A stretch of 50,556 nt of DNA from Nitrospirota bacterium (GTDB taxonomy: Bacteria; Nitrospirota; Thermodesulfovibrionia; Thermodesulfovibrionales; JdFR-88), in assembly GCA_021813765.1 (NCBI GenBank), contig JAKAJM010000009.1, forward strand, positions 1 through 50,556, in the 5' to 3' direction. A program made the translations under genes and the position numbers. Shown here piece by piece: positions 41,519 through 50,556 of this stretch. The first letter of the stretch is position 1. Every line of letters starts with the position of its first letter. Under the pieces are notes generated by a model. That model saw nothing but the letters and a program-made list of their open reading frames with translations. It was not told the origin of the DNA and ran no database searches.

Positions 41519-43694
41519 CAGGGACTCCAGAAACGGCATCGGTCATTATCTGTGCAGGCGAATACTTTTTTTCAGCCTGATCCTGGTCTCCGTCTTTACC
41601 CTTTTTCAGGCGGGTCTGGATTACCGCAACCGGATGGCTACCATCCCAAAGACCCTGGGCAGGATAAACGTAAAACAGGTTGAAGAGTCCCTTTGGGACG
41701 TGGACAGCCAGGACCTCCGGATCCAGACCGAAGGAATAATCCATTTCCCTTATATAAACTATTCCGCCGTTTTGGACCACGGCCGCGTCCTGGCCCAGGC
41801 CGGAGAAAAAAAGGGCAGCGGAGTTGTGACCAGGATAATACCCCTTATCCATAAATACAACGGCAGGGAAATAGCGCTTGGCAGCCTCTACCTGCAGGTG
41901 GACACTCATGGTGTTCTCCACGATGTCCTGAGCGACATAGCCCCGATATTCTTTTTTCAGTCCGCGGCGGTTTCCATAGTGGCGTTTCTTATATTCGGTC
42001 TTTTTGAGATAACGGTCACCCGGCACCTGTCTTCCGCCGCGGGGTATTTCCGGGCCTTTGACGCGGGGGTGAACCTTCCCCTTAAGCTGGAAAAGACGGG
42101 CCGCGGGGATGAGCTGGACACGCTGGTGGACGCCTTCAACGACATGCGCCGAAAGCTGGATTCAGCGTACCGGAAGCAACTGAATGCCGAAAAGAAATTC
42201 CGCGACCTCCTGGAGACCGTAAGGCTCGCCGCTGTAATGCTGGACCAAAACGGCAACATCACATTCTGCAACGATTACTTTCTGAGCCTCACCGGATGGA
42301 ACAGGGAAGAGGCCCTTGGGAAAAACTGGTTTTCCACGTTCCTGTCCGAAGAGGCGAGGGAGCGGGTCCGGGAGGTCTTCGGGTCTGTTATTTCCGGGAA
42401 GTCTTCGCATTATGAGAACCCGATAATAACGCGCGACGGCAGGATAAGGCAGATCGTATGGGACAATTCGGTCTTGAAGGACCACAACGGGGAGGTCCTG
42501 GGGACTGCAAGCATAGGCATGGACGTTACCGAGCAAAGGAAGCTCGAAGACCGGCTGCGCCAGGCGCAGAAGATGGAGGCGGTGGGCCAGCTTGCCGGAG
42601 GTGTGGCCCATGATTTCAACAATATACTTTCAGCCATCGTGGGATATGCCCATCTGGGCCTGATGAAGCTTGCCAAGGAAGACCCGCTGAAAGACGACCT
42701 GGAGCAGATACTGGCGGCCTCCGAGAGGGCCTCCGCCCTCACCCAAAGCCTCCTTTCGTTCAGCAGGAGACAGGTCATAAGCACCAAGCCGGTGGACCTT
42801 AACGGGATAGTGAAGGGGCTTGATAAGTTCCTGGCCAGGCTGATCAGGGAGGACATAGAGATCAGGATGAGGTGCTCCGGGGGGAGGCTTACCATTCTTG
42901 CCGACAAGGGGCAGATCGAGCAGATGATGATAAACCTGATCACGAACGCCAGGGATGCCATGCCAGGCGGCGGCCGCATCATGATAGACACTGGCGCTCT
43001 GTTCATGGACCGCAGCTTCATAGATTCTCACGGGTTTGGCAAGGAGGGCAGCTATGCGTTCATCTATATTTCCGATACCGGCCAGGGGATGGATGAAAAG
43101 ACGAAGCGGAGGATATTCGAGCCGTTCTTTACAACCAAAGAGCAGGGGAAGGGCACAGGCCTCGGGCTCTCAATGGCCTACGGCGTCATAAAACAGCATA
43201 GCGGCTATATAGACATATACAGCGAACCTGGGGTGGGCTCCACATTCAAGATATACCTGCCGCTCCTTGAGGGGTGCGCCGCACCGGAGGAACCGGCTGG
43301 GGAGGCGCTGCACGGCCCCATGGAAAAAGGCTCCGGGACGATACTCGTTGCGGAGGACGACGCGCAGATAAGACGGCTTAACGCCACCGTGCTGCGGGAA
43401 AACGGCTACGATGTCATCGAAGCGGTTGACGGCGAGGACGCCGTCCGGAAATTCGGCGAAAACTCTGGGGAAATCAAGCTTTTGATAACCGACTGCATAA
43501 TGCCCAAAAAAAACGGGAAAGAGGCATATGATGAGATCCGCAGCAAGGCCCCGGGCATCAAGGCAATCTTCCTGAGCGGCTACGCTCAGGACGTCGTCAG
43601 CAAGGAAGGGCTGCTTGAAGAGGGATTAAACTTCATCGTCAAGCCGGTCACCCCCTCCTTTTTGCTTAGGAAGGTAAAGGAACTGCTCTCTTAA
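41511..43694 (+). CDS. Hybrid sensor histidine kinase with periplasmic, HAMP, PAS, kinase and receiver domains
   Basis: The 727-residue protein has two membrane helices (about 16-33 and 147-166) enclosing a periplasmic sensor segment of about 110 residues (VEESLWDVDSQDLRIQTEGI). HAMP (about 168-220), PAS (about 225-345), HisKA with H367 in VAHDFNNILSAIVGY and an ATPase domain (MMINLITNARDAMPGGG, FFTTKEQGKGTGLGLSM) follow. A C-terminal receiver domain has phosphoacceptor D661 (LLITDCIMPKKNG). It is translationally coupled to the binding protein just upstream, which is the likely ligand-presenting partner. No output regulator is encoded nearby, so its target is unknown. Confidence 0.9.
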   Translation: MVSRDSRNGIGHYLCRRILFFSLILVSVFTLFQAGLDYRNRMATIPKTLGRINVKQVEESLWDVDSQDLRIQTEGIIHFPYINYSAVLDHGRVLAQAGEKKGSGVVTRIIPLIHKYNGREIALGSLYLQVDTHGVLHDVLSDIAPIFFFQSAAVSIVAFLIFGLFEITVTRHLSSAAGYFRAFDAGVNLPLKLEKTGRGDELDTLVDAFNDMRRKLDSAYRKQLNAEKKFRDLLETVRLAAVMLDQNGNITFCNDYFLSLTGWNREEALGKNWFSTFLSEEARERVREVFGSVISGKSSHYENPIITRDGRIRQIVWDNSVLKDHNGEVLGTASIGMDVTEQRKLEDRLRQAQKMEAVGQLAGGVAHDFNNILSAIVGYAHLGLMKLAKEDPLKDDLEQILAASERASALTQSLLSFSRRQVISTKPVDLNGIVKGLDKFLARLIREDIEIRMRCSGGRLTILADKGQIEQMMINLITNARDAMPGGGRIMIDTGALFMDRSFIDSHGFGKEGSYAFIYISDTGQGMDEKTKRRIFEPFFTTKEQGKGTGLGLSMAYGVIKQHSGYIDIYSEPGVGSTFKIYLPLLEGCAAPEEPAGEALHGPMEKGSGTILVAEDDAQIRRLNATVLRENGYDVIEAVDGEDAVRKFGENSGEIKLLITDCIMPKKNGKEAYDEIRSKAPGIKAIFLSGYAQDVVSKEGLLEEGLNFIVKPVTPSFLLRKVKELLS

Positions 43695-43738
43695 GGGCAT
43701 GCCTCGTTTTCCTGATTAATTTTCTCATGGCTGTATCC

Positions 43739-43869
43739 GTCCGGCCCTTTCGTTCGGTCGAGCGGTTCCAGGCGTATGCCGGCGGATGTCTTCAGGGCGA
43801 AGAGGCAAGCGATGGCCAAGATGCGGCAATTTGGCATCCGTCCGCTTACTTCCTTCTCAAGGGCCGGGC
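43739..43869 (+). promoter_or_regulatory. Structured RNA leader upstream of the kdp genes, possibly riboswitch-like
   Basis: The segment folds on paper into nested stems. An outer 11-pair stem joins 43739-43749 with 43859-43869 (core CCGGCCCTT/AAGGGCCGG, one wobble). Inside it GAGCGG 43760-43765 pairs with CCGCTT 43842-43847, then 43782-43788 with 43835-43841, and GCCAA 43815-43819 with TTGGC 43831-43835. The 3' part ATCCGTCCGCTTACTTCC partly resembles the conserved tail of ydaO/yuaA (c-di-AMP) riboswitches (tCCGtCAGCTAACcuC), but other ydaO elements are not evident. About 200 bases separate it from the first kdp frame; T-runs at about 43932 and 43965 lie between. Overlapping short frames from 43727 and 43776 look non-coding. 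Confidence 0.35.
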
Positions 43870-44066
43870 AGATATCAACCCTATACCGCGGAAACCTGGT
43901 AATCTACCCACAGGAATCCCTAAAGAGCCCAATTTTTTTATTAAATCTTTACGCCTCCGGTCCCCTTTTTTGCACCTATTTTATGCCGGTTATTGATACG
44001 ATTTAAACAGAGAGCGGTATTCCGCCGCTTCACGGCATATTTCCCCAATAAAAAGGGAGGCTGTTC

Positions 44067-44147
44067 ATGGATCTTGAATTTGTTTTGCTGATGGCCGGGC
44101 TGTTGGGCGTTTCGTGGCTGCTCGTTGAACTTTTTGAAAGGATATAG
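44067..44147 (+). CDS. 26-residue single-helix micropeptide upstream of kdpF
   Basis: The frame encodes MDLEFVLLMAGLLGVSWLLV followed by ELFERI. It has an excellent ribosome site AGGGAGG seven bases before the ATG and a length and hydrophobic pattern like KdpF, but no KdpF signature. It ends 13 bases before kdpF, so it is part of the kdp transcript. A one-helix membrane peptide here could be a second accessory subunit of the Kdp pump or a regulatory peptide. It is not a known gene to me; the strong ribosome site and position are the main support. Confidence 0.65.
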   Translation: MDLEFVLLMAGLLGVSWLLVELFERI

Positions 44148-44160
44148 GGAGTGTGAGAAA

Positions 44161-44253
44161 ATGCATATTTTTTACTGGATAGGCGGCATCGTGACGGCAG
44201 CCCTCCTGGTCTACCTTGTGATAGCGCTGTTAAAACCGGAGATGTTCTCATGA
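44161..44253 (+). CDS. kdpF: KdpF, small subunit of the potassium-transporting ATPase
   Basis: The 30-residue peptide MHIFYWIGGIVTAALLVYLV then IALLKPEMFS is a single helix ending in the KdpF-typical LL(R/K)PE.F motif. KdpF stabilises the KdpABC complex. AGGGAG lies nine bases upstream. Its stop overlaps the kdpA ATG (ATGA), which shows translational coupling. Confidence 0.9.
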   Translation: MHIFYWIGGIVTAALLVYLVIALLKPEMFS

Positions 44254-46046
44254 GCGGCAATGACGTTTTGCAGGCGGTCGCGTATTTTGTGGTCCTTGTG
44301 GTCCTTGCAAAACCGCTTGGTTTGTTTATGGCCAGGGTGTATGAGGGCCGGCCGACCTTCATCAGCCGCGTCCTTGGCCCGGTTGAACGTCTTTTCTACC
44401 GCCTCTGCGGCATTCAGCCTGAAGAGGAGATGGGTTGGAAGCAATATGCGCTTGCGGTCCTGCTTTTCAGCGCGGCCGGGGTGTTCGTGGTCTATCTCCT
44501 TCAGAGGATACAGGGCGTTTTGCCGCTTGATCCCCAGAGGTTCCCTGCCGTGGCCCCGGACCTTTCTTTTAATACCGCCATCAGTTTCGTTACCAACACC
44601 AACTGGCAAAACTATGGCGGGGAATCGACGATGAGTTACCTGACCCAGATGGCCGCTCTTGCCGTCCAGAATTTTGCATCGGCTGCTGCGGGAATGGCGG
44701 TACTGGTGGCCCTGATACGAGGGTTCAAAAGGCATTCCGCAAGCACTATAGGCAACTTCTGGACGGACATGACCCGCTCCGTGGTTTACATCCTGCTGCC
44801 GCTGTCTGTGCTTTACGCGTTCCTGCTGGTCTCTCAGGGGGTTGTGCAGAGCTTCGATAAGTATAAGACGGTGGCGCTTATCCAGCCGGTAACTTATGAG
44901 ACCCCTCGGCTTGATGTCCATGGCAATCCGGTCAAGGACGCAAAGGGCAATCCCGTTATGGAAAAGGATCGGGTCATGGATCAGACGATCCCGCTTGGCC
45001 CGGCGGCCTCCCAGGTCGCCATAAAGCAGCTTGGCACTAACGGCGGAGGATTTTTCAATGCGAATTCGGCCCACCCCCTGGAAAACCCCACGCCGCTTTC
45101 GAATTTCCTTGAGTGCCTGGCGATACTTCTGATACCGTCTGCCCTGTGCCTGACATTCGGGGACATGGTGGGCGACAGGAGGCAGGGATGGGCTTTGCTT
45201 ATAGCCATGCTGCTGGTGCTTGCGCCCCTTACGCTTGTTTGCACTAAGGCCGAACAGGCGGGCAATCCTCATTTTGCCTCAATGGGAATAGACCAGGCGG
45301 CCAGCGCCCTTCAGCCCGGAGGCAACATGGAAGGCAAGGAGGTGCGAAACGGCATCGCAGGCTCTACCATCTGGGCAGCATGGACCACCGCAGCCTCCAA
45401 CGGTTCGGTCAACTCCATGCACGATTCCTATACCGCGCTTGGCGGAATGATACCCATGCTGCTCATACAGTTTGGGGAGGTCATATTCGGCGGCGTGGGC
45501 TCCGGCCTTTACGGGATGATAATATTTGCCATAATCACCGTGTTCGTGGCCGGTCTCATGGTGGGACGCACTCCCGAGTATCTTGGGAAGAAGATAGAGG
45601 TGTTCGAGATGAAGATGGCCGCCTTCGTGGTGCTCATCGTAAACGGGCTTATCAAAACAGGCACGGCGCTGGCGGTCTCCACAAAGGCCGGCGTTGCAGG
45701 AATATCGAACCCCGGCCCGCATGGGTTTTCCGAGGTTCTCTATGCCTTTTCGTCCTTTGCCGGTAACAACGGCAGCGCCTTTGCGGGCCTGAACGGAAAC
45801 TCGTTCTTCTATAACACTATCGGAGGCGTACTCATGTTCCTGGGCCGCTTCTGGGTGATAATACCGGTGCTGGCCATCGCAGGCTCTCTGGCAAAAAAGA
45901 AGCATGTTCCCGCGGGACTTGGGACGCTGCCCACACATACACCCCTGTTCGTCATATTCCTGATAGGGGTCATCGTGATAGTTGGGGCGCTAGCGTTCAT
46001 GCCAAGCCTTGCGCTTGGCCCCATAGCGGAGATGTTCACGCACTGA
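44250..46046 (+). CDS. kdpA: Potassium-transporting ATPase subunit A
   Basis: KdpA is the channel-like K+-binding subunit of the Kdp P-type ATPase. The 598-residue polytopic protein has four pore loops, the first with FVTNTNWQNYGGE, the second with LGTNGGGFFNANSAHPLENP, the third with STIWAAWTTAASNGSVNSMHDSYTALGG and the fourth with FAGNNGSAFAGLNGNSFFYN. All selectivity-filter segments are present. It overlaps kdpF by four bases and is followed by kdpB after 41 bases. Confidence 0.97.
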   Translation: MSGNDVLQAVAYFVVLVVLAKPLGLFMARVYEGRPTFISRVLGPVERLFYRLCGIQPEEEMGWKQYALAVLLFSAAGVFVVYLLQRIQGVLPLDPQRFPAVAPDLSFNTAISFVTNTNWQNYGGESTMSYLTQMAALAVQNFASAAAGMAVLVALIRGFKRHSASTIGNFWTDMTRSVVYILLPLSVLYAFLLVSQGVVQSFDKYKTVALIQPVTYETPRLDVHGNPVKDAKGNPVMEKDRVMDQTIPLGPAASQVAIKQLGTNGGGFFNANSAHPLENPTPLSNFLECLAILLIPSALCLTFGDMVGDRRQGWALLIAMLLVLAPLTLVCTKAEQAGNPHFASMGIDQAASALQPGGNMEGKEVRNGIAGSTIWAAWTTAASNGSVNSMHDSYTALGGMIPMLLIQFGEVIFGGVGSGLYGMIIFAIITVFVAGLMVGRTPEYLGKKIEVFEMKMAAFVVLIVNGLIKTGTALAVSTKAGVAGISNPGPHGFSEVLYAFSSFAGNNGSAFAGLNGNSFFYNTIGGVLMFLGRFWVIIPVLAIAGSLAKKKHVPAGLGTLPTHTPLFVIFLIGVIVIVGALAFMPSLALGPIAEMFTH

Positions 46047-46087
46047 TCAGTTAATGGAAAAAATTTGAAAAACAGGATCTGGAGAAA

Positions 46088-48166
46088 ATGAGCAAAAAAG
46101 AAAAGAGCAAGAGGTCCCTTTTTGACCCAAAGATAATCCGCCGGGCGCTCTGGGATTCGGTGGGAAAGCTCAATCCCGTTTACCAGATTAAAAATCCGGT
46201 AATGTTCGTGGTGGAGGTTGGCAGCGTCCTTACAACCGCGCTTTTCTTCCACGCGCTGATCACCGGCAGGGGAGAGGCCTCGCCGGGTTTCATCCTCCAG
46301 ATATCGATTTGGCTATGGATTACTGTGCTGTTTGCCAACTTCGCCGAATCCATGGCCGAGGGGCGCGGCAAGGCCCAGGCGGACGCCCTCCGAAAGACGA
46401 GGCAGGACGTTATGGCCAAGCGTCTGGCAAAACCGCAGAAGGATTCGGGCATCTCGCAAATATCTTCTTCCAAGCTTAAGAAAGGGGACGTAGTGCTTGT
46501 GGAGGCGGGCGACGTCATCCCGATGGACGGAGAGGTCATAGAGGGTGTGGCCTCCGTGAACGAAAGCGCCATAACAGGCGAAAGCGCTCCTGTAATAAGG
46601 GAGTCCGGCGGAGACAGGAGCGCCGTTACCGGCGGAACGATGGTGCTTTCCGACTGGCTGGTCGTGAGGGTCACGACAAACCCAGGAGAGACCTTTCTGG
46701 ACAGGATGATAAGCATGGTTGAAGGCGCGAAGCGCCAGAAGACGCCAAACGAGATTGCCCTGGACATTCTGCTGGCCGGCCTTACCATTGTCTTTCTGCT
46801 GGTGACCGCGACGCTTCTCCCGTTTTCCATATTCAGCGTGAATGCCGCGGGGCAGGGAAGCCCCGTCACCATGACGGTGCTTGTGTCGCTTCTTGTCTGT
46901 CTTATTCCGACGACCATCGGCGGCCTGCTTTCCGCCATAGGCATTGCCGGGATGGACCGCATGATCCAGGCAAACGTGATAGCTATGTCCGGACGAGCGG
47001 TGGAAGCGGCCGGCGATGTGGACGTGCTGCTCCTGGACAAGACGGGGACCATAACCCTGGGCGACCGCCAGGCGACCATGTTCATACCGGCCCCCGGCGT
47101 GGACACGCACGTTCTTGCCGACGCCTCCCAGCTTTCATCGCTTGCGGACGAGACGCCGGAGGGCAGGAGCATCGTTGTCCTGGCCAAGGAGAAATACGGC
47201 CTCCGCGAGCGTGACATACATGCCCTTGGCGCCCATTTCGTTGAGTTCAGCGCGCAGACGAGAATGAGCGGAGTGAACATGGACGGCAGGGAGATACGAA
47301 AGGGCGCTGCCGACGCAGTTGAAAAATATATCCAGAAGGAGGGAGGCACGTTCCCCGCCGAGGTGCGCAGCATAGTGGACGATGTCGCAAGGCAGGGGGC
47401 CACACCGCTTGTTGTGGCGGAGGGCAAAAAAGTGCTGGGCGTCATCCGCCTGAACGACATAGTGAAAGGCGGGATAAAGGAGCGGTTCGCGGAGATGAGG
47501 CGGATGGGCATAAAGACCATCATGATAACCGGGGACAACCCGCTTACCGCCGCGGCAGTGGCCGCTGAGGCCGGGGTGGACGACTTCCTCGCCCAGGCGA
47601 CGCCCGAGACAAAGCTCAAGCTCATAAGAGAGCACCAGGCCGGGGGAAGGCTTGTGGCCATGACCGGAGACGGCACCAATGACGCCCCGGCGCTGGCCCA
47701 GGCGGACGTGGCCGTGGCCATGAACACGGGCACCCAGGCCGCAAAGGAGGCCGGCAATCTGGTGGACCTGGACTCCAACCCCACAAAGCTCATAGAGATA
47801 GTGGAGATAGGCAAACAGCTCCTAATGACCAGGGGGACACTCACCACCTTCAGCATTGCCAACGATGTGGCAAAGTATTTCGCCATCCTGCCGGCGGCGT
47901 TCATCTCCATCTACCCGGCCCTGGGCGCGCTCAACATAATGCACCTTGCCACCCCGCAGAGTGCCGTTTTGTCCGCAGTCATCTTCAACGCCCTTATAAT
48001 TATCTTCCTGATCCCGCTGGCGCTCCGCGGCGTCAAGTACAAACCCCTTGGCGCCCAGGTCGTCCTGCGCAATAACGCTCTCATATACGGCATCGGCGGC
48101 CTTATTGTGCCGTTCATAGGCATAAAACTGATAGACATGCTTATTACGGCCCTGCACATGGTCTGA
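46088..48166 (+). CDS. kdpB: Potassium-transporting P-type ATPase subunit B
   Basis: KdpB hydrolyses ATP to drive K+ uptake. The 692-residue product shows the phosphorylation motif DKTGT with D317, the actuator loop TGES at 163-166 (whose Ser corresponds to the inhibitory phosphorylation site known in E. coli), and the hinge motif [12 protein letters not shown] near residue 528. Membrane helices are as expected for the family. A ribosome site GGAG precedes the ATG. The operon order F-A-B-C is standard. Confidence 0.97.
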   Translation: MSKKEKSKRSLFDPKIIRRALWDSVGKLNPVYQIKNPVMFVVEVGSVLTTALFFHALITGRGEASPGFILQISIWLWITVLFANFAESMAEGRGKAQADALRKTRQDVMAKRLAKPQKDSGISQISSSKLKKGDVVLVEAGDVIPMDGEVIEGVASVNESAITGESAPVIRESGGDRSAVTGGTMVLSDWLVVRVTTNPGETFLDRMISMVEGAKRQKTPNEIALDILLAGLTIVFLLVTATLLPFSIFSVNAAGQGSPVTMTVLVSLLVCLIPTTIGGLLSAIGIAGMDRMIQANVIAMSGRAVEAAGDVDVLLLDKTGTITLGDRQATMFIPAPGVDTHVLADASQLSSLADETPEGRSIVVLAKEKYGLRERDIHALGAHFVEFSAQTRMSGVNMDGREIRKGAADAVEKYIQKEGGTFPAEVRSIVDDVARQGATPLVVAEGKKVLGVIRLNDIVKGGIKERFAEMRRMGIKTIMITGDNPLTAAAVAAEAGVDDFLAQATPETKLKLIREHQAGGRLVAMTGDGTNDAPALAQADVAVAMNTGTQAAKEAGNLVDLDSNPTKLIEIVEIGKQLLMTRGTLTTFSIANDVAKYFAILPAAFISIYPALGALNIMHLATPQSAVLSAVIFNALIIIFLIPLALRGVKYKPLGAQVVLRNNALIYGIGGLIVPFIGIKLIDMLITALHMV

Positions 48167-48185
48167 AAGGGAGGGGAAAAGAAAA

Positions 48186-48770
48186 ATGTTCATGAGAATG
48201 TTGAAAAACGCGGTTTTGTCCCTGGCAGTGCTCACGGTGCTCACCGGGATAATCTATCCGGTGGCCGTCACGGTGATATCACAGGCCGTTTTTCCGGCCC
48301 GGGCAGACGGCAGCATAATAATGAAGGATGGCAAGCCCGTGGGCTCCGCCCTTTTGGGGCAGCAGTTTGACAGGCCTGAATATTTTTGGGGCAGGCCCTC
48401 GGCCACATCGCCCTATCCGTACAATGGAGCGGCGTCATCCGGGTCCAACCTGGGCCCCAACAACCCGGCTCTCATTGAGGATGTTCAGTCCCGTATAAAT
48501 GCCTTGCATGCCGCGGACCCTGGCAACCATGCACCCATACCGGTAGACCTTGTGACCTCCTCCGGAAGCGGCCTGGACCCGGACATAAGCCCGGCCGCCG
48601 CGCTATACCAGGCAGCAAGGGTGGCAAGGGCCCGCGGACTGGCCCTGGCGCAGGTCCTGGCGCTTGTCCGGGAAAATACTGCGGGACGTTTCCTGGGGCT
48701 GTTCGGAGAGCCCTCCGTTAACGTGCTCAAGCTGAACCTGGCGCTGGACGGGATTAAAAAACAAAGTTGA
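48186..48770 (+). CDS. kdpC: Potassium-transporting ATPase subunit C
   Basis: KdpC is the single-helix accessory subunit. The 194-residue product has an N-terminal helix (about 9-33, [23 protein letters not shown]) and the family blocks [83 protein letters not shown] lies upstream of the ATG. A strong terminator follows 40 bases downstream. Confidence 0.96.
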   Translation: MFMRMLKNAVLSLAVLTVLTGIIYPVAVTVISQAVFPARADGSIIMKDGKPVGSALLGQQFDRPEYFWGRPSATSPYPYNGAASSGSNLGPNNPALIEDVQSRINALHAADPGNHAPIPVDLVTSSGSGLDPDISPAAALYQAARVARARGLALAQVLALVRENTAGRFLGLFGEPSVNVLKLNLALDGIKKQS

Positions 48771-48810
48771 AAATAAAACAGATATTATGATTTTTGATTT
48801 TGAATGCGCC

Positions 48811-48838
48811 AAAAGCGGCCTTGGATGGCCGCTTTTTT
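48811..48838 (+). terminator. Rho-independent terminator after kdpC
   Basis: A perfect stem AAAAGCGGCC (48811-48820), loop TTGGAT, GGCCGCTTTT continues into a run of six T. It separates the structural genes kdpFABC from kdpD, so the sensor is probably expressed at a lower level or from its own promoter. The A-tract on the 5' side makes it bidirectional. Confidence 0.9.
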
Positions 48839-48925
48839 GAGCCCGAAAACCGCCGGGGGCCGGTTTGCTCCCGAGGCATTTATTTATTGTTAAAATGAGG
48901 ATATGAAACGGATGGGTACATAGGC

Positions 48926-50556
48926 ATGGATGAACGGAGGCCAAGTCCCGAGGAGCTGCTTGAAAGGGTGCGCAGGGACGAAGAGCGCAGCCGGGAAGGG
49001 CAATTGAAGATATTTTTTGGCTCCGCCCCCGGCGTAGGCAAGACCTTTGCCATGCTTGAGGCCGCGAGGCAGAAAAAGGCCGAAGGTGTGGACGTAATTG
49101 TGGGCATTGCTGAGACCCATGGGCGCAAGGAGACAGAGGCTCTGCTTGAAGGCCTGGAGGTGCTGCCCCGCCGCGAGCTCGAATATCACGGCACGAAATT
49201 AAAAGAGTTCGACCTGGATGCTGCTCTGGCGCGCAGGCCCTCCGTAATCCTTGTGGATGAGCTGGCCCATACCAATTCCCCGGGTTCCCGCCACAAAAAG
49301 CGCTGGCAGGACATTTATGAGCTCCTCGGGTCCGGCATCAATGTGTACACCACTTTAAACGTGCAGCACCTTGAAAGCCTGAACGACGTCGTGGCCCAGA
49401 TAACCGGGGTTATCGTGCGCGAAACGGTGCCCGACTTCCTGCTGGACCGTGCCGACGATATAGAGCTGATAGACCTGCCGCCCGAAGACCTTTTGAGACG
49501 GCTGAGAGAAGGTAAAGTATATGTGCCGGAGCTTGCTGCAAGGGCCATAGAGAACTTCTTCCGCAAGGGCAACCTGCTTGCGCTTAGAGAGCTTGCGCTT
49601 CGCCGGACGGCCGAAAGCGTTGATGAGCAGATGCGCAGTTACAGGCTTGGTAAAGGCGTCCGTGAAGTGTGGCCCGCAGGTGAGAGGATACTGGTGTGCG
49701 TGGGTCCGAACCCCCGTTCCATCCGCCTGATACGGGCAGCCAAGCGCATGGCTGCGGGCCTGAGGGCGGAGCTGATTGCGGTCTATGTGGAGGCGCCCCA
49801 CAAGGTAAAACCCTCCGAGAGCGATCTCAGGCAGCTTGCGGAGCACATGCGCCTGGCAGAGAGCCTGGGGGCCGAGACGGTGACCCTTTCCGGGCACAAG
49901 GCAAGCGAGGAGATCCTGAATTACGCCAGGCAGATGAATGTCACAAAGATCCTTATCGGGAAGCCCACCCACCCGCGCTGGAAAGACAAGGTCTTTGGCT
50001 CCATGCTGGACGAGATCGTCCGGGGCAGCGGGGAGATAGACGTCTATGTCATCACCGGGGACACCGGCGAGCCTGTGGCAAGGCACATAGCAAAACCGGC
50101 CGCGCCTCCGCGCCCTGCCTGGAAAGAGTGGGCCACCGGCCTGGCGGGCGTCGTGGTCACCTCCGGCATCGCCTTCCTGCTTTTTCCCTATTTCACTCCC
50201 ATAGATATCGCCATGGTCTACCTGCTGGGCATAGTCGTGGTCTCAAGCCGTACGGGTCAGTGGCCGTCGCTTGTGGCAACCTTTCTTAGTGTGTCGGCCT
50301 TCGACTATCTTTTCGTGCCGCCAAGGTTTACCTTTGCAATAAGCAACGTGAGATATTTTTTTACTTTCGTTGTGATGTTCGTTGTTGCCCTCGTCCTTAG
50401 CCGCATGACCCTGCGGATTCGGAGGCAGGCGGATGCATCAAGGGCGAGGGAGCGCAGGACCGCCGCGCTCTACAGCCTGAGCCGGGAACTGGTGCATGAG
50501 CGCGGGATGGAGAGGACCTGCATAGTCGCCATAAAGCGCCTGAGCGAGCTTTTTTC
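48926..50556 (+). CDS. kdpD: Sensor histidine kinase KdpD, N-terminal 543 residues (3' end off window)
   Basis: KdpD senses potassium limitation and phosphorylates KdpE to induce kdpFABC. The visible part has the KdpD domain with Walker A GSAPGVGKT (residues 32-40) and VDELAHTNSPGSRHKKRWQD, then a Usp-like domain (about 250-380: ERILVCVGPNPRS, KILIGKPTHPRWKDKVFGS). Closely spaced transmembrane helices (about 400-500) follow, then the start of the GAF region (RRTAALYSLSRELV). The Usp domain in some homologues binds c-di-AMP. The kinase core and kdpE lie outside the window. The ATG at 48926 is preceded only by a weak site, but homology begins right after it. Confidence 0.95.
   Translation, partial: MDERRPSPEELLERVRRDEERSREGQLKIFFGSAPGVGKTFAMLEAARQKKAEGVDVIVGIAETHGRKETEALLEGLEVLPRRELEYHGTKLKEFDLDAALARRPSVILVDELAHTNSPGSRHKKRWQDIYELLGSGINVYTTLNVQHLESLNDVVAQITGVIVRETVPDFLLDRADDIELIDLPPEDLLRRLREGKVYVPELAARAIENFFRKGNLLALRELALRRTAESVDEQMRSYRLGKGVREVWPAGERILVCVGPNPRSIRLIRAAKRMAAGLRAELIAVYVEAPHKVKPSESDLRQLAEHMRLAESLGAETVTLSGHKASEEILNYARQMNVTKILIGKPTHPRWKDKVFGSMLDEIVRGSGEIDVYVITGDTGEPVARHIAKPAAPPRPAWKEWATGLAGVVVTSGIAFLLFPYFTPIDIAMVYLLGIVVVSSRTGQWPSLVATFLSVSAFDYLFVPPRFTFAISNVRYFFTFVVMFVVALVLSRMTLRIRRQADASRARERRTAALYSLSRELVHERGMERTCIVAIKRLSELF

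Noticed and set aside
43727-44006. Two overlapping short frames (89 and 76 codons) in the kdp leader
   Set aside because: No ribosome site or known similarity; the region is better explained by nested RNA stems, though a degenerate gene cannot be excluded.
46180-47910. A 576-codon open frame on the reverse strand opposite kdpB
   Set aside because: Its product is a low-complexity Ser/Ala/Pro-rich chain, the expected mirror of codon bias in kdpB, and it matches no family.
1-50556. CRISPR arrays, tRNA or rRNA genes
   Set aside because: No regularly spaced repeats with spacers, no tRNA T-loop contexts in the gene-free gaps and no rRNA stretches were seen by reading; a tRNAscan or Infernal run was not possible.

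Overview
The window is a mid-to-high GC stretch of a Gram-negative bacterial chromosome. It carries hopanoid synthesis genes, a 13-gene E. coli-style complex I operon with fused NuoCD, a nine-heme cytochrome c paired with a membrane cytochrome b, and a kdp potassium-uptake locus. Together these suggest a respiratory, probably menaquinone-using member of the Nitrospirota or Desulfobacterota (former Deltaproteobacteria). That placement is inference from gene content; there is no rRNA or marker-gene evidence here. Coding density is high and many neighbouring genes overlap by 1-14 bases.

Layout: (1) 1-209, the right end of an IS21-family element with the tail of istB. (2) 624-2096, tlyA plus a helical-repeat protein. 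(3) 2133-10119, a hopanoid island behind a good extended -10 promoter: shc, hpnA, a DUF116 membrane protein, hpnH, a CruF-like membrane protein, hpnG (opposite strand) and hpnI. Squalene-forming genes (hpnCDE) are not in the window. (4) 10501-18984, a mixed region: an unusual histidine kinase, an extended SDR, a large secreted M1 peptidase/ChaN/PDZ fusion, a universal stress protein, an SlyD-like FKBP and an ArnT-like glycosyltransferase. (5) 19163-33936, nuoABCDEFGHIJKLMN. (6) 33972-35780, a leftward operon for a nine-heme cytochrome c and a cytochrome b. (7) 35998-40515, a 1505-residue dikinase-like protein with the ATP and phosphohistidine domains of PPDK but no PEP/pyruvate barrel. (8) 40688-43694, a periplasmic binding protein coupled to a hybrid histidine kinase. 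(9) 43739-50556, a structured leader, an extra one-helix micropeptide, kdpFABC, a strong terminator, and kdpD running off the window.

How the parts fit: the hopanoid genes take squalene to hopene, attach and trim an adenosyl-derived side chain (HpnH, HpnG) and glycosylate it (HpnI). The DUF116 and CruF-like genes inside the island are candidates for undescribed tailoring or transport steps. Complex I feeds electrons from NADH into the quinone pool, and the adjacent cytochrome b/nine-heme cytochrome c pair could take electrons out of that pool to periplasmic acceptors. Kdp and KdpD handle potassium limitation. The observations most worth following up are the two uncharacterised hopanoid-island genes, the barrel-less dikinase, the kdp leader and micropeptide, and the peptidase/ChaN fusion.
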